NCBI GenBank assembly: GCA_037976565.1
Contig: CP137683.1
Span: forward strand, 13,287,699 to 13,351,698
DNA length: 64,000 nt
Reading direction: 5' to 3'
Source: Mesocentrotus franciscanus
Taxonomy: Eukaryota > Echinodermata > Echinoidea > Camarodonta > Strongylocentrotidae
The notes under the pieces are model-generated. The model ran no database searches. It was not told the DNA's origin and saw nothing but the letters and a program-made list of their open reading frames with translations. Positions 46,071 through 56,752 of this stretch are shown here, piece by piece (position 1 is the stretch's first letter; every line of letters begins with the position of its first letter). Position numbers and translations under genes: made by a program.

Positions 46071-47034
46071 GGCATCATCAATCGATGGGGGGACCAATCA
46101 ATTGATTGATCTCTATGAATTCAGCTAGCACTTCCTAACACCTGTCTGCGAGCAGTAAACATGTGTATGTACATGATCTCTCTTCCTGCTGCTTAAATTT
46201 TTGTTTGTCATCATCATCCTTCTCCCTGTCGATGTCACTTTCCCCTCTTTTCACTTTTCTCTCTCTTTCTTACTCTTACACACACACACACACTCAGATC
46301 CCAGTCGCACCAAGGAGACCGACAACAGATCGAACAAACAATTACTTTAACAGGGAATGACAAAGAATTGGTCTGTGTGGAGTCTGTGATGTGACTGAGG
46401 TATCACACAGTATAAAGTATTTAGATATACTAGCTCTGTTCCTGCTTGTACAAGATTTATATATATTTTTTTTTTCTCGAGGGGTCGGGCACTGAGACAA
46501 AAATCCACATATTTTCCAGGTGCCTTTTTACTACACAGTTGTCCGACACAAAAGAAGGTCCTCACATATTTGGGTTTGTCATTCTTAAACAAAATGAAAT
46601 AACATAAATCAAATTGATACAAATTTTTTAAAAAGTTTTTAAAAGTTTTTAAGGGGAGGGTGGTTATGAACCCCCATGCCAGCACTGCCTGGGCTCCTAA
46701 TAGATATGTCTAAAGAATTAGATCTAGAAAATTGAAACTCGGAAATAAAGGGAAGGGATTTGGGGCAAATAAACTGGGGCATTTGTAATCCATGATGCTG
46801 AAGAACCCACCATTGCACCTTTAGGCCATTATCTCTTTTGCCAAAGACAACAGCTGCAAGGGTATCGACCAAAAGATATTGTCCTCATTTTCCATCATGG
46901 ATTTCAATGCGTGGGACTGCGCTCTATAAGTAAAGATGATCAACCTTTTGATCTGAATCTTGCTGAGGCAGAATGGGAGTGAGATTTTCATCATTGCATT
47001 CACATAAAGCCTAAGTCAGTAGCATAAGTCGTAT
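46071..47034. other. Non-coding DNA
   Basis: A short CT/CA run occurs at 46257-46293. 46790-47000 is complex, possibly conserved non-coding sequence, but no specific signal is clear. The 112-codon minus frame at 46347-46685 is not recognised. Confidence 0.4.
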
Positions 47035-47182
47035 TTATAGTAGTAGTAGTAGTAGTAGTAGTGGTAGTGGTAGTGGTAGTGGTAGTGGTAGTGGTAGTGG
47101 TAGTGGTAGTGGTAGTGGTAGTGGTGGTAGTGGTAGTGGTAGTGGTAGTGGTAGTGGTAGTAGTAGTAGTAGTAGTAGAAGT
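47035..47182. repeat. (GTA)n/(GTAGTG)n microsatellite
   Basis: GTA repeats, then about 18 GTAGTG/GTGGTA hexamers, then GTA again. Poly-Val, poly-Thr and poly-His/Tyr frames across it are artefacts. Confidence 0.95.
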
Positions 47183-47990
47183 AGTAGCAGTAATAGTAGT
47201 AGCTGTAGTACCGGTAGATGTAGAAGTAGTAGAAGCACAAGAAGTTGTAGCAGCAAAGTGTATAATAATAGAAGAAGTAATAGACTTGGCCGTCCTCATT
47301 AATGTAGTAGCCTCTAAAGAGTGCTTGCAGGCTGAAACGAAACCCGTTTCTTCACGAGCTCCTGCCAAGACCTTCTTCCTCCTTGCCATGCTCAACCGTT
47401 CATTATCCCAATCGGCCAACTACATGAATAAATAGACACCTCGCCAAAGCCTGAAACATGTCTGCCCTCATGGTGTATCGGATGCACGACCCTCCTGATC
47501 ACAGAGAGACGTCTACCATTCACCCAGCCCATTCTATTCTACCCTGTCGTATCGGACTACAGCCGTTGGCATGAGATGTCACAATTACCGCCCTCACTTG
47601 AAATCCAGCTTGGCTATCTGGGCCAGAGCTGATGGTTGCTCAGACACCGTGCTCATCTCCACTAGCCCAAGTTTTCCAAAACGCCAACAAAGTTTGATCC
47701 TGCATGGGATATCATCCCCAATCACAACCAGCTCACGCTACTGAAAAACCAGAAAAACTTCTGCATGCACAAAGCTACTGCAAAATATTTCAAATGGTCA
47801 AGAATCATAAAAGTTTAATGCCACTAAATAAATAGTCATGTTAATCACAACTCACAATGTTTGAAATTTGTTAAAATTTCTTGCCTGAAACATAATTGTC
47901 ATTAATTTTTTGCAACATGAAACTTTAGCAAAACTTTAGCACACTTTCACCAGTCAACTTCTCTGATTTTGCTGCTTTCCTCTAGAGTAG
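47183..47990. other. Non-coding DNA, moderately GC-rich to 47760
   Basis: 47290-47700 is unique and GC-richer than average ('gacgtctaccattcacccag', 'gtcgtatcggactacagccg'). No exon is supported. Could be regulatory. Confidence 0.35.
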
Positions 47991-48240
47991 TTTGCTATCA
48001 AGGTTGGATTTAATTTTAATTCCCATTAGTAATATCTCCAGCTTGAGGTTTATTTGGGCTAATGGAGACACGCCTACAGATCTTCACAGCAGAGACAACA
48101 ATAAATGCGCCGGGTAAAGGACAGATTAAAAACAGTCTTTGAGATAATGTGAACATCTATTGAAGGAGCTAAGAGAATATTGTCTTTCAGGAAGACAACT
48201 GCTGTTGGGGACTAGTTATTGCAAAGGTGATTGGAAAGGA
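47991..48240. promoter_or_regulatory. Candidate regulatory module with homeodomain-like words
   Basis: GGATTTAATTTTAATTCCC (48006-48024), CCCATTAGTAAT (48022-48033), GGGCTAATGG (48056-48065) and GACAACAATAAATG (48095-48108, Sox/Fox-like) lie within 110 bp of non-repetitive DNA. Read by eye only. Confidence 0.3.
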
Positions 48241-48479
48241 ACCTGTGTAAACCAGCCAGGCCCCATTTCCTGTATTGCTACTATTAATAATGAACTAGAT
48301 AAATAATAAAAATGAAATTAAAGTGAACATTCATGTACTGAGTGAGCATATCGTGCATATAATGCATGAATATTGTTAACAAATCATTTGCAAGAGGCAA
48401 AACGTGTTGTTATTTGTTAACAAATAATTTGTCTGTGACATGAAAGTTAATATTTTTCTCTATCATATATAATTAAACA

Positions 48480-48745
48480 CAACACTCCACAGATGACTGA
48501 AAGGAGGGTCGAACATGACATGATCCCTGTTCAAAGGGCTGATTCATCAGTCGTTCCCTGCAATGACCCTGTGCTGCCGGGGCTTGTGACCTGCGGCGCG
48601 ATCTGTCACAATTACGAGGGTCGAATGACGAGTTCGGTTACAGCGCCCATGGTCAGTACAGCTGCACAAAGCATGCCAGTTATGACAACAATGGGACAAC
48701 ATGGATGGTTTAAACACCCTGAGGGGCCTGCCAAGATGCCATCGC
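48480..48745 (+). other. CpG-rich open segment, possible exon or regulatory patch
   Basis: After 'acactccacag' (48483-48492 ends in AG) an ATG at 48493 opens a mixed-codon frame MTERRVEHDMIPVQRADSSV... that keeps ordinary composition to about 48745, then runs into a CT repeat. CpG is dense at 48590-48650. The only GT-type donors are weak (GTCAGT near 48651). No protein family is recognised. The complement also holds a TAATTGTGACAG homeodomain/TALE-like word. I favour regulatory or unknown over coding. Confidence 0.25.
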
Positions 48746-48751
48746 ATTCTT

Positions 48752-49230
48752 CGTTCTCTCTCTCTCTTTCTCTCTCTATCCCCATCTCTTCTCTGTCTCC
48801 ATCTGTGCATATCTCTCTCTGCCTCCTTTCCTTTATCTACTTTCTCCCTCTTCTCAGTCATTTCAAAAAATCTATTTCTATCTCTCTCCCTCTCTTTCTT
48901 TGAATTCTCTCTGCCTTCTATTCTAGTTCTCCTGTCTCCCTCTCAATTTTCATACTTTTACAGAAGTTTTACACCTGTCACCCAAACTAGAGCTTCCTCA
49001 CCCTTCTTTCTTTTTTCTCCCATCCCCTCCCTAATACTCTTGTCCTCTCCACATCATCCTTACCCTTCCCCACCGTGCACCCTTATCCCCTTCCCCTCCC
49101 CTCCCCTCCCTACTCCTTCATTCTTCCCCATACCCATAACCCCTCCCCTCCCCTCCCTACTCCTTCATTCTTCCCCATACCCATAACCCCTCCCCTTCAC
49201 CCTTAACCCTTACCCCTCCCTAACTCCATG
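48752..49230. repeat. Pyrimidine-rich tract with a 48-bp tandem duplication
   Basis: CT/CCCT-rich throughout. The block 'cccctcccctccctactcct...ccccatacccataa' appears twice in succession near 49096-49190. Ser/Pro/Leu-rich frames are artefacts. Confidence 0.9.
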
Positions 49231-49974
49231 TTACCCCCCTTCCTTCATCCCATGGGGGCACACACCCAGCCAGAGACGGTAACGTGACTACTGCCAATTT
49301 GCAACTGTCACGTCCAAACTTCAACCAGACATGGTGAGTAAAACAGTGCTTGCTGAGCGGACGCGACTCCAGTCCATTCTGTTTCTGTTCAGCTAGACGA
49401 CCAGCCATAAGAACCAGTGAGACATAAGTTACCCGTCATGATCAATGCTAATATTTAAATGAGATGAATGAATGTTTTGTTTGTTTGTTTCATTAACATC
49501 AACCCTCTCAACAAAACATGCTCCAGCAACTTTCTTCCTAGCTTTATTTTGTCAATCGTATCATCTGCTGAGAATCAGAATGGCATCAAGTCACATACTT
49601 CAAGACAAAGGTAACACCTTTCTTGCTCTGAACAACATAGTCTGAGGGTTAGGGGTTGCAAAAGGGTTTCAGCTAAGATTTAGGGTTAGAGTTAGGCAGT
49701 GTCTGGTCTGGGATGATTCAAGGAATACGGATAAAGTAGGACAATGACCGAAAGGAAAATATCGCTGGAGCATGTGCTTTGGAACTGAATGTGCATTGAC
49801 TGTTTAAAGAAAACATGTAAGTGGCTAGGATAAGGTACTGCGTAGGAGGGTGTGATAAGCTATCAAACGGCGTGCATCTCAATCACTCTAATTGAATATG
49901 TGGGACTACACTCACTACAGTAAGAAGAAAAGTGCAGACTTTCATTAGAATCTCCTCAACCTTTTCAAACATAT
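49231..49974. other. Non-coding DNA with degenerate 'ttagggttag' words
   Basis: 49645-49700 contains 'gggttaggggttg' and 'atttagggttagagttagg', similar to the flank of the repeat at 31 and 32 kb. Nothing else recognised. Confidence 0.45.
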
Positions 49975-50098
49975 CTCATTTCTACTTATCATTTCTACTT
50001 TTTATTTATCATTTGTATCTATCATTTCTATTTATCATTTCTATTTATCATTTCTATTTATCATCTCTATTTATCATTTCTATTTATCATTTCTATTC
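49975..50098. repeat. Minisatellite, 13-bp unit (ATTTCTATTTATC)
   Basis: About eight near-identical 12-14 bp units of 'atttctatttatc'. Sequence after it is single-copy until a G-run at 50157-50168. Confidence 0.95.
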
Positions 50099-50224
50099 AA
50101 TGATGAGATGGGTTGCTCCTTTCTCATTTAAACTCTAAAGTGTAAACAATTGCAGGAGGGGGGGGGGGCAAGGGGGAGGGAATAATAATCACATAATATC
50201 TATCAAGTCTGTAATAAAAACCAA

Positions 50225-50430
50225 GGAGAGTTGCTGCGGTCTAGAGGATAAGTCTACGGACATTGAACCACAAGGTACATGGTTCGAACTCCTGTTGCAG
50301 CATTCATGTCCTTTGGCAAGACATGAATCTACATTTGCCACCCTCAACCCAGGTGAGGTAAATGTATCTCTGGCTGGAACTGGTTTCCTTGAAGTGCTAC
50401 AGCTCCTGTAGAAAGTCATGTATTGAATGG
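50225..50430 (+). mobile_element. tRNA-derived SINE (copy 3)
   Basis: 'ggtctagaggataagtctac' (A-box region) and 'tggttcgaactcctg' (B box), then 'ttcatgtcctttggcaagac', 'atgaatctacatttgccacc', 'ctcaacccaggtgaggtaaa'. The body matches the copy at 27951. Confidence 0.75.
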
Positions 50431-50811
50431 GTAGAGAAACTTTAATCTACCCAATATGACCAATCATTGAGAGAAAAGAGAAATATTCTTTCAAAAGACT
50501 TTGAAAAAAACAGACACATAAATAAATAAATAAAAGTGTTCCAAACAACCCCTCCAAAAGTTCCCACCACAAATAAAATATAGTGCTAACACAACTTCAA
50601 AGAGCCTGCTATAAAGTAAGATCTCAATACTAGAGCTTATGATGAAATGACGGTTTTGGGGGGACATCAATAGGATTGCTACACTGTTTGAAAACAGCCG
50701 TTCCAGCTTCTCATCCTTTTGTAGTTTGAAATGAAAAGGTATAAACACCCATATATATATTGATTTCAAAAGGGAGGGGCCATAAAAGGCAGTGGGCTGT
50801 TGAGAGCCAGA
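50431..50811. other. Non-coding DNA
   Basis: Nothing recognised. Confidence 0.5.
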
Positions 50812-50860
50812 CAGGCATTAGCTGTGTGTAAAAGGATATGAACTAATACCCTTCTGGCTC
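50812..50860. repeat. GAGCCAGAAGGG palindromic hairpin element
   Basis: Left 'gagagccagacaggcattag', right 'aactaatacccttctggctc'. Good complementarity. Confidence 0.75.
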
Positions 50861-51214
50861 CAAGCCTTGTGATACATCCCTGTCATGTTTGGAGGAAAAA
50901 AAACGAGATCACTCTGTTTCCTTTCGTCATGAAATAAACATAATTTTCACAATGTACAGATTATGCCCATTATAAGATTCCCAGTATTTGAAATAACACA
51001 GACACAACAAATTTTTAAACTTTAATTGGATTTATTTTGACTGGCTTAACATTCCAAACCAACCTGTCTGTAAGTTTGTCATTCAATAAAAGGTGAATGT
51101 ACTTTTGCAACAGGTTGTGTTTTAAAAATGGAAATTCACTTTTTGAGGAAGTTATCTTAACTGCTGGAATGTCACACATCAATTCAAGGAGTTAATAGTT
51201 GCTGAACTTTCCTT

Positions 51215-51420
51215 TATTGAGAGGGAAACAGAGAGAAAACAGGACAAAGGGGGAAAGAGAATGAAAGAGATAGATAGAGAGAGGAAGGGCAAAAATTGAG
51301 AGAGAAAAAAGAAAGGAGAGGGAGAGAGAGAGGGAGAGAGATATATAGAGAAAGAGGGAGAGAGACAGACAGACAGAGAGTGAGACAGAAAGACAGACAG
51401 AGAGACAGAGAGAGAAAAAC

Positions 51421-51461
<41 letters not shown>

Positions 51462-51472
51462 AAGAAAAATGG
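51215..51472. repeat. (GA)n/(GACA)n purine tract
   Basis: GA and GACA repeats on the + strand, ending in a perfect GA run (51426-51452). Frames across it are artefacts. Confidence 0.95.
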
Positions 51473-51679
51473 CAGTTTTGTAGTCGCCCAGCATATTAAA
51501 CATTTGTACCCATATGCTAAAGAATCAGAAGTACACAATGAAAATGGCCAGCCAAGTACCTAAGCTTGGAACGTTAATGAAAAGCAAAGATTAGTATTCG
51601 TTGAGAGCAGGGTAAACAATAAAGCAATTAATTACAAGATAATTAAATTGTAACAGATCACGTAATTAGAAGACAATGA

Positions 51680-52500
51680 AGGAAATGAAGATAGATGGAC
51701 TGTAAAGGGTGAGGTGAGAAGTGAAGACGGGTGAACTCACCGAGTGATTGACTGGTGGAAGCACAGAGAATAAGATAATTATTGTCTCTGAGAGCCAGGA
51801 AGGCTTTAACTCTTTGTAAAATAATGGTCTCCTGGCTTCCAGCAGTAGAAATTACAGGATGGGAAGGAGTAGAGATAGATGAACTCACCAAGTGATTGAA
51901 TGGTGGAAACACAGAGAATAAGATATTGGGTGGTATTCTGATAGCGCGAACTAAGTTAAGCTCGGCTGAACTAGTTCACACTTTTATGGAGTGCCTGTTG
52001 CCAACTCATTTTCCCTGTACAGATTATTTTAATCCTGCAATGAAAAGTGTCCAAAAAATTAATTTTGCAATGAAATGGGTAGAAAAAGATAATATGAGTA
52101 TGAACTGAATTTCAATAAAGTCTTTGGTAGATTATCTTTCTCATGAATATTGAAGGAGGAAGATGAAACCTAGCATTCCATAGAAGTGTGAACTAAAATT
52201 CTTGTTTAGTCTGGACTTAGTCCCGGCTTAACTTAAGAGAATACCACCCATTGTCTCTGAGAGCCAACCAACCACTCTTTGCAAAATAATGGTCTTCTGG
52301 CTTCCAGCAGTAGAAATTACAGGATGGGAAGGAGTAGAGAGATAGATGAACTCACCAAGTAATTGAATGGTGGAAACACAGAGAATGATATTGTCTCTGA
52401 GAGCCAACCAACCACTCTTTGTAAAATAATCGTCTCCTGGCTTCCAGCAGTTGAAATTAGAGGATGGGAAGGAGTAGAGATAGATGAATTGAAAAATGAG
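51680..52500. repeat. Tandem repeat, about 140-bp unit, 3 copies, each carrying a hairpin arm pair
   Basis: Units begin ATTGTCTCTGAGAGCC at 51781, 52250 and 52390 and run through 'gtaaaataatggtctcctgg', 'cttccagcagtagaaattac', 'aggatgggaaggagtagaga', 'tagatgaactcaccaagtga' and 'ttgaatggtggaaacacaga'. Part of an older unit precedes at 51690-51780. The start of each unit is a GAGCCAG...CTGGCTTC hairpin related to the dispersed family. Unit 1 is split from unit 2 by the MITE at 51928-52249. Confidence 0.9.
51928..52249. mobile_element. Long-TIR MITE, 'GGGTGGTATTCT' type (322 bp), 3-bp ATT target duplication
   Basis: Left end GGGTGGTATTCTGATAG..., right end inverted GGGTGGTATTCTCTTAAG; the arms also share 'aagttaagc' and 'agttcacacttttatgg'. 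ATT flanks both sides (51925-51927 and 52250-52252). The neighbouring repeat unit at 52386-52400 reads GATATTGTCTCTG without the element, so it is an empty-site copy that confirms both borders and the duplication. No coding capacity. The TIR resembles that at 32459-32747. Confidence 0.9.
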
Positions 52501-52699
52501 GGGCAAGGAGCTACGGCACAGCAGAGAATGAGTCCAAATCTACAGTAGATCTATATCAGCTCAGGCTATTATCAAAGGCAAATGAAGGCTTGGTCATGAA
52601 ATAGCAAATTACTTGGCAAACGAGCAAGCTAAATTCACAATGAATACCCGTACATATTCTACGATGGTATGCTCTGAAGTTTTAGCTAATTCCACAAGC

Positions 52700-52990
52700 A
52701 AGCAGGGATCATTTGGCGTTACCTAGTGGAGACAAGCAACTTCAAATTTACCTTTTTCTCGAAAAGTACTGATTTGGTACAAAATCTTGAGATTGAGATC
52801 AACGCGGGATAGTGGAGATTCATCTTGTGATTTGCACTTAAGCTCAAGCTCATTCTACAAGGAAGTGGGGATTTTTTGGACTCGGGCTAGTGGAAACAGG
52901 GAACTGCAAAATCTGACATTTTTCTTAAGAAGCACTTCTCGTTCGGGCCATGTCTAGGCCAATGGAAACACGCTAATACTCTGTCATAAA
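52700..52990. repeat. Weak tandem repeat, about 75-85 bp unit
   Basis: 'tagtggagacaagcaact', 'tagtggagattcatct', 'tagtggaaacagggaact' and 'caatggaaacacgcta' fall near 52722, 52808, 52886 and 52958. Only these anchors and TTTCT/AAGAAGCACT words agree, so this is tentative. Confidence 0.35.
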
Positions 52991-53599
52991 CTCTCTGGCT
53001 GCGGGCAAGACAAGATATTCCAACCTCATAACACCTGCCCTTCATTTTAAAGGAACAAAGATAGGGAACTATTTGAGGTCGGGAGCGACAAAGCGCTTCA
53101 CGTAGGAACATGACAGATCGTATTATAGGTGGATTCTCTCGTGATCGTGAGCGAGAGGAACTTATTGTTAAGGTGACAGTGACCTACGACCTTATTCCAT
53201 TTCACATCAAAATACCTGTTAGTTTAGTTGAGTTGTTTTCTGTGAAAACTCCTATGTCAGCTGCTCCATACACTCTTTTCCATGTTGGCTACATTTTTCA
53301 CACCGATGAGTAAATGAAACTGGACATAGGAAGGATGTTCTGGATGTTATGGTATGGTGTATTGTATCGATTAGCAGTCAACGTGTTTCGTGTGAAATCT
53401 ATGTGATTAAAAAACGTGATTTCATTCCAAACAGTGTACTGAACTACTCTATACTGTACTCTGTGTTTCCTATGTACACAAGCAAACATTACAAATATCC
53501 TTTTTTTTTCAACCCAATGTGTAGTTCACACATGAAAAAATAGGGCAGGATTAATTTGCCCACAGCATGAAAGGGTTAAAACTTTAAAAACTCAAATTG

Positions 53600-53716
53600 A
53601 CTCACCTGTTTGAAGAATGATGCAATGATGAGAGATGAGCAAAGAGCAGAACGAAGATACATGAAAAAGAAAGCAAAAGAGAGAAGACATTGTCAATGAA
53701 ATGCGATTATACATGG
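53600..53716 (-). promoter_or_regulatory. Candidate recursive splice site (zero-length exon), minus strand
   Basis: On the minus strand a long pyrimidine-rich stretch ('tcttcgttctgctctttgct', 'catctctcatcattgc') leads to TTCTTCAAACAG (ending 53606), followed at once by GTGAGT (53605-53600). No other AG occurs for about 110 bases upstream. CTCAT-type branch-point candidates lie about 30 bases before the AG. Its junction CAAACAG|GTGAGTCAATT closely matches CAAACAG|GTAAGTGAATT at 12347/12346. The purine-rich + strand alone could explain the lack of AG, so confirmation needs transcript data. Confidence 0.45.
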
Positions 53717-54300
53717 GCTTTTGTAAACCAAGAGAATCTTAATTCCTGTGATAACAAAAAATTCAACATGGATAAAAGTCTTCAAATTAGCAAGATTTGA
53801 ATCATCACGAGCAAAATCACTAAATTCCTATACGAATTGGCAGTCTCCTCTTGCATCATGTCACATCTATATACACACACACTTTTTACTTAGGTTAGAT
53901 ACCTTATATTTAGCCTTATAAATATACAAATAAAGAAAATATATTTATTGCCAATTTAAGGAGGTAATAGTGATCATACAATCATTGATCATGCATGAGG
54001 TTGAGACTGAACTTTATCGTTAATCTGTAAAATGATGATGACCAATTGATATTCAGACTGGGCTGCTATACTGAGTTTGCTTACAGCACTATCTCTGAAT
54101 CAGCGACATCGTATTTCATATTATCATCGCTAGATCTCACTGACTAAATAACAAGCAATGTAAGGGAAGGGATAACAGGAGAGAGAGGGGATGGGAAAGT
54201 GGGATACAGGGATAGAAGAGTGACGGAGTGAGATAACGACAAAAGAAGATTGCGGAAATATAAGGGGGAGATGGAGAGAAGAAAGAAGGGAAGGGATGGT
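53717..54300. other. Non-coding DNA
   Basis: Nothing recognised. A purine-rich run at 54170-54300 leads into the GA repeat. Confidence 0.5.
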
Positions 54301-54311
54301 GCATACAAAGA

Positions 54312-54345
54312 AGAGAGAGAGAGAGAGAGAGAGAGAGTTAGAGAG
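54312..54345. repeat. (GA)n microsatellite
   Basis: About 14 GA repeats with a short interruption. Confidence 0.95.
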
Positions 54346-54399
54346 AGAAAGGGGGGTGCTAAATTAGGTACCTTGAGTTTGTGCCAGACAACTTCTGAA

Positions 54400-54690
54400 T
54401 AATAAAGAAGTCATTGCACACATTTACATGCACTGACGTCAATGGGCGAATTATGTGCATTTATAATCACAGAGAGAACGGAATGGAAGGCCTCCGTCGA
54501 GTGCTACCCCCAAAACACAATTAATATTCATGAAACTCCCCAAATCTCTCAGGTACGCTCTATTAGGGGAAGGATAATCTATTATTGAGAAATATCTTCC
54601 ATTAAAGGAATGAGTAAAGGGTATTGTCAACTCTATTCGGCGAGAAAGATATTTAAATCAGCCAGATAAAGGGGCATCTTTGTAAAACTT
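54400..54690. promoter_or_regulatory. Candidate enhancer with perfect CRE
   Basis: A perfect palindromic CRE, TGACGTCA (54434-54441), then GAATTATG, TTATAATCAC, AATTAATATTCATGA (54519-54533), GGATAATC (54572-54579, Otx-like), CTATTATTGAG and CAGATAAAG (near 54664, GATA-like) in about 240 bp of complex, non-repetitive DNA between two microsatellites. Function is inference from motif density. Confidence 0.35.
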
Positions 54691-54729
54691 TTTTCTCCCC
54701 TCTTTTTTCCCTCTCTATCTCTCTTTATC

Positions 54730-54962
54730 TGTGTTGACTGCTTTTCTTCCTGTCTGTCTGTCTATTATGACTCTCATGACATTCTTTCTCTGTAAATATC
54801 TCTCTCTTTCTCTATCTCCGGACTATTGCCTCCCTCTTCCCCCTCCCACCACCCCCTCTCTCTCTCTCCCTCTCTGTCTCCCTCTCTGTCTGTCTCTCTC
54901 TCTCTCTCTCTGAGCATTTCTGTATGTCTGTCTGTCTGTCTCTCTCTGTACATGTCTGTCTC
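54730..54962. repeat. (CT)n/(TCTG)n low complexity
   Basis: CT and CTGT repeats, with a CCACCACCCC interruption. Frames here are artefacts. Confidence 0.9.
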
Positions 54963-55553
54963 TTAAATCTTCCCACCAGCAGACAGCAGACAGCAGCTTT
55001 ATCAATGGTAGATATTCTAATAATCCATCAGTGTAATGCTTTCCAATTTAGCAAGTGCAAGGAAGGATCATCTCTACAAACATTCTATCCTAATCCTTCA
55101 TATCTATCTCCATTTTTAAATCCATCCTGTAAAGGATCTGCATGAAGTAGACTTTGTACTGGGATTTCAGATGTTAAACATATTGAGAATTCTGGGGTTT
55201 TAGGATTTAAGCATTTTCATCTTACAATTCCATTCAAGATTATCATGATAAATCCCCTCTCACTCCCCATAGATATTACTGTAATCCCATAAACTATCAT
55301 GGGACCTGACGCACTATATGATATTGTTATGAATGAATCATTCCAATTTTGTTTGTCATATCACCCACACTTGATTTTATAATCATCCATTCCCAAAAGG
55401 TACAGTAAATCCTTCTTTTTTCTTAAAAAATTCAATAAATGAATACAAGATTTAATCTGACTAAAAATGATACTTTCAGCTTTAGAAAGGGGGAGAAATC
55501 TTCAGCAAAGGGGATACTGGTGTTCTAAGATGATCACTTGGGAGAATAACTAG
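54963..55553. other. Non-coding DNA
   Basis: Nothing recognised. Confidence 0.5.
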
Positions 55554-56006
55554 CAGCCTTTTCACACACAGCTAAAATTCATCGTATCCAGAGATGATTA
55601 GTATAAACATGTTTAACTCAACAGTTTTAAACATGTTTATAGAAAATTTTCCCAGTGTGAACATCGATTATACGATGTTGGGAAAGAAACGGTCGCGATG
55701 CAAACGCCCTAAAAGCAGGCTGCGGATACGAAGTTCGTTTCGAGTGAGCTTGACATTTTGTGTGTGAAAGGTTTTTCGTGTTTAAACGTGTTTAAACTGG
55801 ATGGAGCGACCGCTCTGTTTGATATGACCTGACCTTCAATGCGCAATGGCACTACTGCGCATTTTACAAGCAGTAGTTAATCACGAAACGATTAACGATC
55901 GCAACGAAATTTCTGTGTGTGAAAGGCGCGTGATTAGTTTAAACACGTTTCAAACACGTTTATACTAATCATGTTTATAGAATTTTAGCTGTGTGTGAAA
56001 AGGCTG
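55554..56006. mobile_element. TIR DNA transposon (MITE), 453 bp, TAG duplication
   Basis: Perfect 27-bp TIR, CAGCCTTTTCACACACAGCT then AAAATTC, at both ends; after a short gap it continues through 'gattagtataaac' and 'gtttaaac'. TAG flanks both ends (55551-55553, 56007-56009). Interior is CpG-rich with several 'aaacacgtttaaac'-like palindromes and no long frame. A 3-bp duplication and a 'CCTTTTCACAC' TIR fit PIF/Harbinger; this is inferred. Confidence 0.9.
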
Positions 56007-56264
56007 TAGGACTTGACATGAATCTGTAACCCAGATACAGTTTAGAAATCCACTTTACTCCATGATGCAACACATTGTTTTGATAAACTTATCAGAAACA
56101 AGATTTTGATGTATTCAAAATCACCTTTGATTTAGCAAATATCATTAGGTTTATTAAATGTTATGAATGTAAACTATTATTCCTGAATTTCGACATCTGT
56201 TTTGATAGGAATTCTAGCTGTATCTCCACTGGTTTTAATCTATAATCATAGAGATTTTTTGGAT

Positions 56265-56440
56265 GCAACACTACACCTAACACTAACTCTAATCCTAACA
56301 TAAAATCCAATCGCAGCCAGAGTCCTAATCTACATTTTCAAGAAAGAATTAAAGCCCAGAGAAAATGTCATCAGAGCAAATTTCTCAAGGGAAAATGTTG
56401 CCTGAGCAAATCATCAATCACAACATTTTCAGCGAAATGT
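56265..56440. repeat. Dispersed repeat, 'agagcaaatttc / gagcaaat' type
   Basis: 'cctaacactaactctaatcc...' then 'agaaaatgtcatcagagcaa' and 'aaaatgttgcctgagcaaat'. Word order resembles the 31-kb repeat. Confidence 0.45.
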
Positions 56441-56692
56441 GCAAGGGGCTTACTTCGAATCATAGGGTCGTCACGTCGACATTAAAATCTTAAGAGACAT
56501 AAAGAGGGGATGAAAAAGTATGAAAAAAGCTGAAATAGACACTCAAGTATGTCAGAGCCTGGAATCAGATAATCAAGCGCAAACTGGTAAGATGGCATCC
56601 CTCAAATGTAGCAATTAATGCTCTTCATTGTCACCTCATCTGTAACTTGAAAGACGAATGTTTGTCTAAGTATCCATCATTATCGGCTGCCC

Positions 56693-56752
56693 AGAGCCAG
56701 AAGGGCGTTACCTCATATCATATTACAGAGAGTTAACACCCTCTTGGCTCTT
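56693..56752. repeat. GAGCCAGAAGGG palindromic hairpin element
   Basis: Left 'agagccagaagggcgttacc', right 'gagttaacaccctcttggct'. Nearly complete pairing of arms. Confidence 0.8.

Noticed and set aside
46347..46685. 112-codon minus-strand gene
   Set aside because: No recognisable domain; composition like flanking non-coding DNA and no splice or start context.
47000..47435. Poly-Thr and poly-Val frames of 139 and 124 codons
   Set aside because: They are driven by (GTA)n/(GTAGTG)n repeats; the non-repeat tails have no recognised domain or splice sites.
49645..49700. Interstitial telomere repeat
   Set aside because: Only a few degenerate ttagggttag-like words, which also occur in the dispersed repeat at 31-32 kb; no regular TTAGGG array.
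53110..53313. 67-codon plus-strand coding segment
   Set aside because: Mixed codons but no acceptor or donor pair and no recognised family; left as non-coding.
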